Below are positions 1-6,537 of a stretch of 8,134 bases of DNA, piece after piece. The stretch is taken from assembly GCA_041486185.1 (NCBI GenBank), contig JBGPKX010000274.1, positions 1 through 8,134 on the forward strand. The letters are read 5' to 3'. Source of the stretch: QHXW01 sp041486185. GTDB lineage: Bacteria; Acidobacteriota; Terriglobia; Bryobacterales; Bryobacteraceae. Numbering within the stretch: the first letter of the stretch is position 1; each line of letters opens with the position of its first letter. The position numbers and the translations under genes were made by a program. The notes beneath the pieces were generated by a model that saw only the letters and a program-made list of their open reading frames with translations, searched no databases and was not told the DNA's origin.

Positions 1-2
1 AT

Positions 3-47
3 CAGGCGGCGAAAAACAAAGAAAAAGAGATCCTGGAGATCAAGTAG
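3..47 (+). CDS. frr: C-terminal end of ribosome recycling factor (partial)
   Basis: Only the last 14 codons and a TAG stop are inside the window; the rest lies left of the edge. The tail reads QAAKNKEKEILEIK. A lysine/glutamate-rich tail ending in KEKEI-(L/M)-E-(I/V) is the usual end of ribosome recycling factor, the cytoplasmic protein that works with EF-G to split post-termination ribosomes. The other two plus-strand frames give less protein-like translations here. The identification rests on a very short segment, so another protein with a charged helical tail is possible. It converges with the CYTH gene, whose stop is 48 bp away; I see no clear terminator hairpin between them. Confidence 0.55.
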   Translation, partial: QAAKNKEKEILEIK

Positions 48-95
48 TTCTCTTCCGGCCTGATTGAAGTTCCTCCCAAATAGTCTCTGCCCTGA

Positions 96-677
96 TCAGC
101 TAGCCGCACGGCGAGCGAAAACCATATCACCCGGCCGGACGCCCTTCGCGTGGCAGAACTCGCGGTAGAGCGCGACGTAGCTCGTGGTCAGGTAGTCCGA
201 TTCGCTGAAGCCCAGAGCACGCGCGGTCCGGTCGATCCAGCGCGGCGCACCCTCGATCTCCAAATAACAGCCGATCGGCGTTTCATCCAGAACAACGATC
301 CCGCGCACCCCTGGCTGGGTATACTCCGTGCGGTATTTCTGATACCGGAACACAGGCTCGAAACCGAGCTTCTGGAGAATCGCCGAAGCCGTGGCGGCAT
401 CGGAAATCTCCATCTCAAATTCGGTACGTGATTTATGTTTGCCGCGCATGGCCGGACCCTTATAAGTAAGGGTGGCTGTGTTGCCCGCTTGACGGATACG
501 CAGAAGCTGATCCCGGTGGGCGAGGGTATGCCGGGTCGTATCGAAAACGCAATTGTCCTCGAAAACCCTGCGCCGCAGCATGCGGAACCCGGCAGTTTTC
601 AATAGTCTCTGCGCCGCTCGAATGGCGTTCACGCGCAACTTGATTTCGATTTCACGAGTCGACTGGGAAGAGGGCAC
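96..677 (-). CDS. CYTH-domain protein (class IV adenylate cyclase / triphosphatase-like, CyaB family)
   Basis: This 193-aa protein is a single CYTH domain, a beta-barrel tunnel that binds triphosphates through two metal ions and rows of basic residues. The signature ExExK is at residues 9-13 (EIEIK). Other expected residues are the R60/R62 pair, K73 (TYKGP), the E86/E88/E90 strand, the K114/R116 pair, D131, and E140/E142 in YLEIEG. The length is typical of CyaB-like enzymes. No signal peptide is present, so it is cytoplasmic. Members may make cAMP from ATP or hydrolyse thiamine triphosphate, tripolyphosphate or other triphosphates, and sequence alone does not decide. The start is GTG at 677: an in-frame stop lies just upstream (684-686) and the ExExK motif must be near the N-terminus. 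The ribosome-binding site is weak. It lies 50 bp downstream of the PilZ gene on the same strand and could be cotranscribed. Confidence 0.88.
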   Translation of the reverse strand: MPSSQSTREIEIKLRVNAIRAAQRLLKTAGFRMLRRRVFEDNCVFDTTRHTLAHRDQLLRIRQAGNTATLTYKGPAMRGKHKSRTEFEMEISDAATASAILQKLGFEPVFRYQKYRTEYTQPGVRGIVVLDETPIGCYLEIEGAPRWIDRTARALGFSESDYLTTSYVALYREFCHAKGVRPGDMVFARRAAS

Positions 678-727
678 CGTCCGTCATGATAGCGAGGTGG
701 GCGGGCTATGTGAGCCGCGCGGGAGGC

Positions 728-1150
728 TCAGTTATATCGAGCGGGAAGCTCGGCGTAGAACTTCAGGCCGATGTGATACGTCAAGCCACGGCGCGTGCAA
801 TGTTGCACCCTGGCACAACCGGAGAGAAAGTAGAGCTTCGCAGAGCGGATGCGAATGAAAGATCCGACAGGCAAGGCACGATAGGACTGGACCAGAGCGC
901 CGGCTCTGCTAACATTGCGCGCAAGAGCCTGCATCGAACGGATGCGCTGGTTCGCATCTCTCCAAACCAGCTCAATCAGCCCCCGAACGGCCATACGCGG
1001 ATGAGCCCGATGGTCCGCTCGCACTGCCGTTCCCACATCCGGCAAAGCCGCGAAAGGCACGCGGCGCCCCGCCTTTGCCGCAGTTTTTGGTTCGGTCAAA
1101 ACCGGGCGTTGGACGGACTTTTGTTGATGCGTTGTTGCTAGTGAACTCAT
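728..1150 (-). CDS. PilZ-domain protein (putative c-di-GMP receptor)
   Basis: This 140-aa protein has an unstructured, basic/alanine-rich N-terminus of about 45 residues followed by a PilZ domain. Both c-di-GMP-binding elements are visible. The RxxxR motif occurs as RAHPR (48-52) and again as RMAVR (52-56), and NxSxxG is NVSRAG (79-84). The C-terminal strand ends with YHIGLKFY, matching the usual iGvxF pattern. PilZ domains bind the second messenger c-di-GMP in the cytoplasm and switch partner proteins; here the domain stands alone. The start is ATG at 1150, preceded by a GGGAG sequence about 10 bases away. It sits between the Flp pilin gene (102 bp upstream) and the CYTH gene (50 bp downstream), all on the minus strand. 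That suggests, but does not prove, a role in pilus or surface control. Confidence 0.85.
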   Translation of the reverse strand: MSSLATTHQQKSVQRPVLTEPKTAAKAGRRVPFAALPDVGTAVRADHRAHPRMAVRGLIELVWRDANQRIRSMQALARNVSRAGALVQSYRALPVGSFIRIRSAKLYFLSGCARVQHCTRRGLTYHIGLKFYAELPARYN

Positions 1151-1221
1151 ATATGGAAATCTCCCGCCTCTCTCCTCCCGGAAACCTCTCTAGCGAGGAT
1201 GAATGGACAGAGGTCGGTGAA

Positions 1222-1244
1222 GGGGGCGAGTGATTCCCGCCCCC
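1222..1244 (-). other. GC-rich hairpin just after the pilin stop (transcript stabiliser or partial terminator)
   Basis: A perfect 7-bp stem GGGGGCG / CGCCCCC (arms 1222-1228 and 1238-1244) encloses a 9-base loop, starting 8 bases past the pilin stop codon. On the minus-strand transcript it is followed by UUCACCGACC, so there is no U-run and it is not a canonical intrinsic terminator. Such hairpins often protect a highly expressed 5' cistron or reduce transcription of downstream genes. Here it would allow far more pilin than PilZ or CYTH message. The structure is seen directly; the role is inferred. Confidence 0.55.
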
Positions 1245-1252
1245 CACGAGTC

Positions 1253-1441
1253 CTAGCTGGCGGCCGAGGCGTTGGCTGCCGCGAGTCTGCTATTGGCCTG
1301 GGTCCAGATTCCGCCCACACTGCTGCCGGCGCTGATGAACAGCGCGGCTGAGGCTAAGCATACGAAAGCCAGAAGCAGCGTATATTCGATCAGGTCCTGG
1401 CCTTGTTCATCGTTAACGAAGTTGTACAGCAACGTTTTCAT
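1253..1441 (-). CDS. Flp/Fap-type (type IVb) pilin
   Basis: This is a 62-aa prepilin of the Flp family, the major subunit of tight-adherence (Tad) pili. A short leader with D11-E12 ends in G14. Prepilin peptidase cleavage after G14 would give a mature protein starting QDLIEY, with the family-specific Glu5-Tyr6 pair. A hydrophobic helix of about 22 residues follows (roughly residues 17-40), then a short Ala/Ser-rich tail. Size and layout are typical. I chose the ATG at 1441 over the in-frame GTG at 1453 because the AGGAG at 1453-1457 is a good ribosome-binding site for the ATG and overlaps the GTG. No Tad assembly genes (cpaF, tadB/C, rcpA) are in the window, so export must depend on genes elsewhere. 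It is the promoter-proximal gene of a possible pilin-PilZ-CYTH transcript. Confidence 0.9.
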   Translation of the reverse strand: MKTLLYNFVNDEQGQDLIEYTLLLAFVCLASAALFISAGSSVGGIWTQANSRLAAANASAAS

Positions 1442-1468
1442 AAATTGGTTCACTCCTGCTCTTCTCTA

Positions 1469-1485
1469 AGCACGCATCATGCCAG
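1469..1485 (-). promoter_or_regulatory. Predicted sigma-54 (-24/-12) promoter of the pilin gene
   Basis: On the minus strand the sequence reads CTGGCATGATGCGTGCT. Against the sigma-54 consensus TGGCACG-N4-TTGC it matches 9 of 11 defined bases, with the invariant GG and GC exactly 10 bases apart. The predicted start is near 1458, giving a leader of only about 17 bases with the ribosome-binding site at its 5' end. Sigma-54 promoters are well known for pilin genes in other bacteria and need an AAA+ enhancer-binding protein. The leader is unusually short, which is the main caution. Confidence 0.6.
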
Positions 1486-1512
1486 GATCACCGCACCCGC
1501 AAAAAGTAGAAC

Positions 1513-1525
1513 ACTCAAATAGTTA
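1513..1525 (+). promoter_or_regulatory. IHF-like site between sigma-54 promoter and upstream repeat
   Basis: ACTCAAATAGTTA matches the IHF consensus WATCAANNNNTTR at all defined positions but one. It lies in a locally AT-richer stretch midway between the -24/-12 element and the inverted repeat, where a DNA-bending protein usually acts at sigma-54 promoters. A chance match is quite possible at this information content. Confidence 0.3.
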
Positions 1526-1557
1526 AGTTGCCCGTTAAGCTGCTCGCGCCGGACGGG

Positions 1558-1607
1558 GTGACAGTTTGTCACAAAATCACCGTTGGATTCTGCGCCAGCG
1601 AGTGACA
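1558..1607. promoter_or_regulatory. Putative enhancer-binding-protein site (GTGACA/TGTCAC repeats)
   Basis: GTGACAGTTTGTCAC (1558-1572) is an inverted repeat with perfect 6-bp arms and a 3-bp spacer. A third half-site, GTGACA, is at 1602-1607, 44 bp from the first copy. The inverted repeat is about 100-114 bp upstream of the predicted pilin transcription start, within the usual 80-150 bp range for sigma-54 activator sites. The repeats are seen directly; activator binding is inferred, and no activator gene is in the window. Confidence 0.45.
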
Positions 1608-2024
1608 CAAACGCCGGAATGGGTGCGCTATCTTTAGTTAGCTCTCGCATCGTTGCATACTCCCAGGGCCTGACTCGCTAGGGAACGATTAGCTGGCACT
1701 CGCCACCGGCTCCAGACTTAGCCGGCCCTTACAACGAGCACTCTACTATCCATTGATAACGTAACGCCGGAACGGTTACGAGGTTCAGGACTTAGAATGC
1801 ACCGCGTTGGTAACAGAGCTGGAAAGGCGCGGGCATTGCGACGCTTTGAGCGACAAGAGGTCACCGGAGACCGCCTTCCTTCGCCCTCCGCGCGTAATAC
1901 GGATCAGCAAAGACCCTAAGTGAACGTTTGACTTCTGTGCTTACCCCGCCACGCTTCCTTCACGGCCGAAGCGTTGGGCGATACCCCGGCTGTGTCATAG
2001 GGTTGGTATTCTGGGCTGCAAACT
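1608..2024. other. Intergenic stretch without a convincing gene
   Basis: Together with the promoter elements at 1454-1607 this makes a gap of about 580 bp between the divergent pilin and glycoside hydrolase genes. I see no ORF with protein-like composition and no tRNA-like cloverleaf. The one small structure is an inverted repeat CGTAAC / GTTACG at 1760-1765 and 1775-1780 with a 9-base loop. The promoter of the downstream hydrolase should lie here, but I cannot identify a convincing -35/-10 pair. Confidence 0.5.
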
Positions 2025-3332
2025 ATGCTTGGCTCTCGTCTTCTAACCGCTCTTGGCGCGCTGGCGTGCGCCCTCATGGCCCTCGCGGCTGGTCCGTACC
2101 CGCTCCGCGTGGGCCCCGATCACCGGCACCTCGTGGACCAGAACGGCACGCCGTTCCTGATCCAGGGCGACGCGCCGTGGTCTCTCATTTCGGGACTTAC
2201 CAGGGAGGAAGCGGAGCTGTATCTCGAGAGCCGCCGCCAGAAGGGATTCAACTCCATCATCGTCAACCTCATCGAGCATAAGTTTTGCGGGCCGGTCAAT
2301 CGTAATGGCGAGGGCCCATTCACCACGCCGGGCGACTTCTCCACACCCAACGAGAAATACTTCGAGCACGCCGACTGGGTCATCCGCAAAGCCGGCGAGA
2401 AAGGCATCCAGGTCTTCCTGGCGCCGATTTACCTCGGCTACATCGGCACTGATGAGGGCTGAATCGAGGAGGTGCTGGCGAACGGTCCCGAGAAGTGCCG
2501 CGGCTGGGGCCGCTACGTGGGGAGGCGTTACCGCAACTTCAACAATCTGGTCTGGCTGATCGGGGGTGACCGCAATCCGGACAAGGCCCGCGAAGACGTG
2601 GACGCCGTGGTGCAAGGCATCAAAGAGTTCGATCACCGTCACCTGTTCACGGCGCATTGCCACCCTGAGAACTCCGCCATTGACCAGTACAAGAACGACG
2701 GCTGGCTGGAACTGAACGTCACCTACACCTACGGCATCGTCCACCGGATGCTGCTCCAGGATTACAATCGCGTTCCGGCTATGCCCTTCGTGCTGGCCGA
2801 GTCGACCTACGAGGGCGAGCACAACGCTTCGGCCGTGCAGATCCGCCGGCAGGCTTATTGGGCCGTGCTGTGCGGCGCCACGGGACAATTCATAGGGAAC
2901 CGTCCCGTCTGGCTCTTCGATCCCGGCTGGCAGGCGGCGTTGGACTCTGCCGGTGCGCAGGACATGGCACGGCTCAAGGCACTCTTCACTTCACGGCCCT
3001 GGCACGAATTGATCCCGGATGAAAAACACCAGGTGGTGATCGATGGACTGGGCGAGTTTCGCGGTCTCGATTACCTTTCTGCCGCGCGCACCGGCGACGG
3101 CGCTACCGCGATGGCATATCTGCCTTCCGCCCGGACGTTCACCGTGGATATGACCAAGATCGCGGGAAAGACGGCCAAAGCGTGGTGGTTCAATCCGCGC
3201 ACGGGAAAATCAGAGCCGGCCGGGGAGTTCCCCACTAGCGGCAAAAAGCAGTTCACTTCGCCAGGCGAAGGTGACTGGGTGCTGGTTCTGGACGGCGCAT
3301 CTCGGAAGCTGGCTGCTCCCGGGCGAAGCTGA
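2025..3332 (+). pseudogene. Apiosidase-like glycoside hydrolase (DUF4038 + collagen-binding-like C-terminal domain), interrupted by one in-frame TGA
   Basis: The frame is open for 435 codons except for a TGA at codon 146 (2460-2462). A signal peptide (about residues 1-22, ending ALALAA-like ALMALAA) precedes a DUF4038/apiosidase-like (beta/alpha)8 domain starting HLVDQNGTPFLIQGDAPW. Likely catalytic acids, by analogy with GH140 enzymes, are D182 in LIGGDRN and E259 in FVLAES. A C-terminal beta-sandwich resembling the 'collagen-binding' PF12904 domain runs from about residue 360 to the end (AWWFNPRTG, GDWVLVLD). Family members carry Trp in DEGW just where the stop falls, so a single G-to-A change (TGG to TGA) explains it. 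The second half could restart only at GTG 2472, whose GAGGAG is directly adjacent and too close, and it would lack the signal peptide. Intact proteins of this family are exported and cleave plant or pectic glycans. A sequencing error or a recent nonsense mutation are both possible. Confidence 0.82.
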
Positions 3333-3363
3333 AGCTGATGCCTGGTCATGCCGGCCGTGGGGG

Positions 3364-4491
3364 CTATCGTCCTGCGCGAAGGCCGGCGCCGGGGAAAGCG
3401 TCAGGGCCGAGCACATGCACTGGAGCCCAGCCCAGATCGCGGAAATGGGCCGGACGCGCGCTCAGCACAATCTGAAAACTGCTCTCATCGGCCGGCGTCT
3501 CCGCGAGCTTCCCCGTCTGCGGGAACACTAGCGCCAGGTACTTGAGAATCGTGTAAACGTCGCCCTCTTCCGGCACCCGGATATCAAACTGCTGGGAGCG
3601 GAAGCGGATGCCTGCACCCATCTGCCACAGGCTCCACGACAGAAACGCGCAGCACTCGATGGCACGCTCGAACCAATCTTCGAGGTCCTGCGGAACATCG
3701 CGATCCAGAAAAACTTCCACCGCCCGCTCCTGCTCGCGCGCAAACTCGCGGACCTGGAGATCGCCGGTGTGCGCCGAGGCTTTCCAATCGAGGTGGCGCG
3801 CGCTCTCGAACGCTTCGTACGGGCGTATGCGATAGAAGTCGCGTCCCAGGCCCACCATGTGGGTTTCGATCTCGCCGACAATCGCCGTGAGCAGCTCCGC
3901 GAAACCCGGCTGCGGTTCGATGTTTGGATACACCAGGACTTCACGAGGCAACGTGACGCGTGCGATCTTGTCCAGAAAGCCGAACGGAAATCGCGTGGTG
4001 AAGACGAAGCTGTTTTGGCGCTGGGTGCCGCGCCGGTCGAATTTCACGTCCACGCTTTCTTCCAGCATCGCGCCCCCGGGAATCACGGGGAAGTAAACCG
4101 GCATGGTGAGAATGGCGGATCGCTCGAGCGGCCGGCCAAGCGCCGCCAGCGCGCGCTCGGGCACGCCCGTCACCTGGATGGAAAACGAAGGCATCCAGCC
4201 CTTGAGATTGCGCACAAAGAGTTTCGCGCGCGCCGCACGCCCCGCGGAGATGTGCTCGGGCAGGATGAGATCGAGCTCCAGGCCGGCCAAGCACAAGCGG
4301 CTGATGAAGCCCGACACCAGCAGCGTGGACATCATGGTCGCGAGGATCAGATACATCAAATTGTTGGCGGACAGGATGGCGGCCGCGGCCACCAGCAAGA
4401 CCGCCAGCGTGAACAGCAATCCGCCGCGCGTAATCCGGTAGCGGATCCGGCGGCGCATGGCTGCCCGAAGTTGCCGCAGGCGCTTGCGCAT
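3364..4491 (-). CDS. DUF58-domain membrane protein
   Basis: This 375-aa protein has an Arg-rich cytoplasmic N-terminus, two adjacent transmembrane helices (about residues 24-40 and 45-63), a beta-rich middle region, and a C-terminal DUF58 (von Willebrand A-like) part. The DUF58 hallmark, Y-E-x-F-E-x-A-R-H-L-D-W-K followed by LQVREF, is seen with D235-W236-K237. DUF58 proteins usually pair with a MoxR AAA+ ATPase and are thought to help fold or activate other proteins or complexes; neither partner is here. The start is uncertain. ATG 4491 is chosen because it leaves 39 bp to the divergent permease; an in-frame GTG at 4518 is possible, and a still longer ATG start at 4566 would overlap the permease. 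Its stop is 31 bp from the end of the convergent hydrolase frame. Confidence 0.85.
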   Translation of the reverse strand: MRKRLRQLRAAMRRRIRYRITRGGLLFTLAVLLVAAAAILSANNLMYLILATMMSTLLVSGFISRLCLAGLELDLILPEHISAGRAARAKLFVRNLKGWMPSFSIQVTGVPERALAALGRPLERSAILTMPVYFPVIPGGAMLEESVDVKFDRRGTQRQNSFVFTTRFPFGFLDKIARVTLPREVLVYPNIEPQPGFAELLTAIVGEIETHMVGLGRDFYRIRPYEAFESARHLDWKASAHTGDLQVREFAREQERAVEVFLDRDVPQDLEDWFERAIECCAFLSWSLWQMGAGIRFRSQQFDIRVPEEGDVYTILKYLALVFPQTGKLAETPADESSFQIVLSARPAHFRDLGWAPVHVLGPDAFPGAGLRAGR

Positions 4492-4509
4492 GAGAGAGGG
4501 CTTCTTCTG

Positions 4510-4520
4510 TTGTGTCACAA
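4510..4520. promoter_or_regulatory. 11-bp palindrome in the DUF58/permease divergent gap
   Basis: TTGTGTCACAA has perfect 5-bp arms around a central base and lies in the 39-bp space between the two divergent start codons. It could be an operator shared by both genes. It would instead be coding if DUF58 starts at GTG 4518. It contains the same GTGTCAC/GTGACAC core seen upstream of the pilin gene, which may be coincidence. Confidence 0.25.
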
Positions 4521-4530
4521 TCGGGAACTC

Positions 4531-5880
4531 ATGTCGAGCGGTGAGCCAACCGAACCTCGGCCGCACTTGCGGCGCGAGCTGGGATTATGGGCGCTGGTCT
4601 TTTACGGCATCATCATGATCCAGCCTGTCGCCCCCATGCCTCTGTTCGGCGTGGTGAGCCAAGTGGCCATGGGGCACATGGTGACTACGCTCGCCGCGGC
4701 CATGGGCGCCATGCTGCTGACCGCGCTCAGCTATGGGCGGATGGCGCGCGCGTATCCGAGCTCCGGCTCCGTATACACCTACGTCAGCCGCGAAATCAGC
4801 CCCAGCGTGGGTTTCGTCACCGGCTGGAGCACTATGCTCAGCTATCTCTTCAATCCCATCGTGTCCGCAATCTGGTGCGCCAAAGCGGCGGTGAACGTGA
4901 CGCCGCAGATTTCGTTTGCGGCGTGGCTGGTTTTTTTCGTGCTGCTGTTTACAGCGCTCAACCTGCTCGGCATTCGCGCCAGCGCGCGCACCACGCAAGC
5001 GCTGGTGATCTGCATGGGCGCCGTGATTGTGGCTTTTTTTGTGGCGGCTGCGCGCTATGTCGTGCACTTGCCCGCGCTGCACACCGCGTATTTCACGCAG
5101 CCGTTTTACGATCCCCAGACGTTTTCGTTCCGGGCGGTCGCGACGGGCACGTCCATTGCGGTCTTGACGTTCGTGGGTTTCGATGGCGTCTCGACGCTCT
5201 CGGAGGAGGCGCATAATCCGCGGCGTAACATTCTGCTTGCCACCGTGCTCACCTGCTTCATCACCGGCGTGCTTTCGATTCTGGAAGTGTACGCTGGGCA
5301 GCTCGTATGGCCCGATTTCCGCCACTATCCCGACATCGACACGGCGTTCTCCTATGTTGCCGGCCGCGCGGGCGGGCCCGTCATGTTCCAGGTAGTGAAT
5401 TTCACCCTGCTGGTGGCCTCGCTGGGCTCGGGCATGGGGGCGCAGCTTTCCGCGGTGCGCCTGCTATATGGAATGGGGCGCGACGACGCCATCCCGAAGC
5501 GCTTTTTCGGCGCCATCGATGCGCGGCGCTCGATTCCCCGCAACAACGTGCTCTTTACCGGCGCGCTGATTATGGCGGGAGGATTCGCGGTCAGCTACCA
5601 GTTGGGCGCGGAGCTGCTGAACTTCGGCGCGTTTATCGCCTTCATGGGCGTGAATGCGGCGGCATTTGTGCGGGCCTGTTTCCACGAGGAGCCGCGCAAG
5701 TGGCTGGACTGCGCGCTCCCGGTACTGGGTTTTGTGATCTGCTTCGGGATCTGGGCCAGTTTGCGGCCGCCGGTGCTGATCGCGGGCGGGATCTGGGTGC
5801 TGGCGGGCGTGATCTACGGCGCGTACAAGACCAACGGGTTTCGGCGTAAGTTTGAGTTCGCCGAGGCGCCGTTGGAATAG
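4531..5880 (+). CDS. APC-superfamily amino acid permease
   Basis: This 449-aa integral membrane protein has about 12 hydrophobic segments, the first at roughly residues 17-40. It is typical in size for the amino acid-polyamine-organocation (APC) superfamily. The diagnostic sequence TFVGFDGVSTLSEE (residues 213-226), followed by AHNPRRNI, is the conserved loop of the family, and the early helices carry the usual YPSSGSVYTYVSRE-type segment. It should import an amino acid or amine by proton or sodium symport; the substrate cannot be told. The start is ATG 4531 with GGGA a few bases upstream. The frame stays open much further left (to 3769), but that part is antisense to DUF58 and not permease-like. 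The DUF1080 gene follows after 28 bp, so they are likely cotranscribed. Confidence 0.88.
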   Translation: MSSGEPTEPRPHLRRELGLWALVFYGIIMIQPVAPMPLFGVVSQVAMGHMVTTLAAAMGAMLLTALSYGRMARAYPSSGSVYTYVSREISPSVGFVTGWSTMLSYLFNPIVSAIWCAKAAVNVTPQISFAAWLVFFVLLFTALNLLGIRASARTTQALVICMGAVIVAFFVAAARYVVHLPALHTAYFTQPFYDPQTFSFRAVATGTSIAVLTFVGFDGVSTLSEEAHNPRRNILLATVLTCFITGVLSILEVYAGQLVWPDFRHYPDIDTAFSYVAGRAGGPVMFQVVNFTLLVASLGSGMGAQLSAVRLLYGMGRDDAIPKRFFGAIDARRSIPRNNVLFTGALIMAGGFAVSYQLGAELLNFGAFIAFMGVNAAAFVRACFHEEPRKWLDCALPVLGFVICFGIWASLRPPVLIAGGIWVLAGVIYGAYKTNGFRRKFEFAEAPLE

Positions 5881-5908
5881 GCCGCTGCCACGCTATGATT
5901 GATTTCTT

Positions 5909-6535
5909 ATGAAAACAGCGATTGCGATTTTGTTGCTGGCCGGCGTTTCGCAGGCCGCGGAATGGAAGGAGCTCTTCGATGGAAAGTCGCTCGGCGGGTG
6001 GTCCATGGTGGGGCCGGGGCGCTTTGTGGTCGAGGACGGCATGCTCAAGACCGAAGGCGGAATGGGGCTGCTGTGGTACACGGGCCAGCAGTTCGGCAAC
6101 ACAACCATCCGCGTGGTTTTCAAGACGGCGTCGCCGAACGCTAATTCAGGTGTCTATGTTCGGTTCCCGGAGAAGCCGAAAGACCCGTGGTACGCGGTGC
6201 ACAACGGTTATGAGGTGCAGATCGACGCCGGCGGCGACGAGTGGCACTGCACCGGGTCGATCTACTCCCTCAGCAAAGTCTCGAAACGCAATCAAAAGCC
6301 GGCGGGCGAATGGAACACCATGGATATCGCGCTTCAGGGACAGAAGACCATCGTCAAGCTGAATGGCGAAGTGATCGACGAGTTTGCGGGCATCGGCCAT
6401 CAGGAAGTGCCGCCACGCCAAAAGTGGTACGAGCCGGTTCGCGGGCCGCGGCCGGATTCCGGTTACATCGGCCTGCAAAATCACGACGGCCGCTCGACCG
6501 TTTACTTCAAAGAAGTCGCCGTGAAAACCAACTGA
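5909..6535 (+). CDS. Secreted DUF1080 protein (3-keto-disaccharide hydrolase family)
   Basis: This 208-aa protein has a very short signal peptide (cleavage probably after VSQA, residue 16) followed by a single DUF1080 (PF06439) jelly-roll domain. Visible landmarks are the opening WKELFDGKSLGGW (19-31), NSGVYVRF (79-86), the YEVQID strand (101-106), GEWNTMDI, and a closing GYIGLQNHD. The fold is concanavalin/laminarinase-like, and some members cleave 3-keto-glycosides; many have no tested function. Length is normal for a single-domain member. It lies 28 bp after the permease and its TGA stop is 2 bp before the M28 peptidase ATG, which points to one operon and translational coupling. The ribosome-binding site before ATG 5909 is weak. 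Confidence 0.88.
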   Translation: MKTAIAILLLAGVSQAAEWKELFDGKSLGGWSMVGPGRFVVEDGMLKTEGGMGLLWYTGQQFGNTTIRVVFKTASPNANSGVYVRFPEKPKDPWYAVHNGYEVQIDAGGDEWHCTGSIYSLSKVSKRNQKPAGEWNTMDIALQGQKTIVKLNGEVIDEFAGIGHQEVPPRQKWYEPVRGPRPDSGYIGLQNHDGRSTVYFKEVAVKTN

Positions 6536-6537
6536 CG

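Noticed and set aside
1693..1709. TGGCAC on the plus strand as a sigma-54 promoter toward the hydrolase gene
   Set aside because: The -12 element is missing: the bases at the required spacing are CG rather than GC.
1797..1919. Small 40-codon plus-strand ORF (MHRVGNRAGKARAL...) in the intergenic region
   Set aside because: There is no ribosome-binding site, no recognisable family and an Arg/Pro-rich composition expected from random GC-rich sequence.
1928..1956. TTGACT as the -35 box of a promoter for the hydrolase gene
   Set aside because: No acceptable -10 hexamer lies 16-18 bp downstream.
2460..2462. Selenocysteine insertion or TGA-to-Trp recoding
   Set aside because: The family has Trp rather than Cys at this site, and TGA serves as a normal stop in neighbouring genes, so recoding is not supported.
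2043..2888. Long minus-strand open frame (281 codons) antisense to the apiosidase-like gene
   Set aside because: Its composition is that of a shadow frame in GC-rich DNA, it has no recognisable domain, and the sense strand clearly encodes a known family.
3769..4530. Open extension upstream of the permease start, which would give a 703-aa protein
   Set aside because: The extension is antisense to the well-supported DUF58 gene, is charged and repetitive with no domain, and the permease family begins near the ATG at 4531.
5034..5040. Run of seven Ts in the permease as a slippery frameshift site
   Set aside because: The permease frame continues intact through it to the normal C-terminus, and no alternative-frame product is suggested.
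6241..6537. Open extension upstream of the M28 peptidase start
   Set aside because: It overlaps the DUF1080 coding region in another frame; a clear signal peptide begins at the ATG at 6538.
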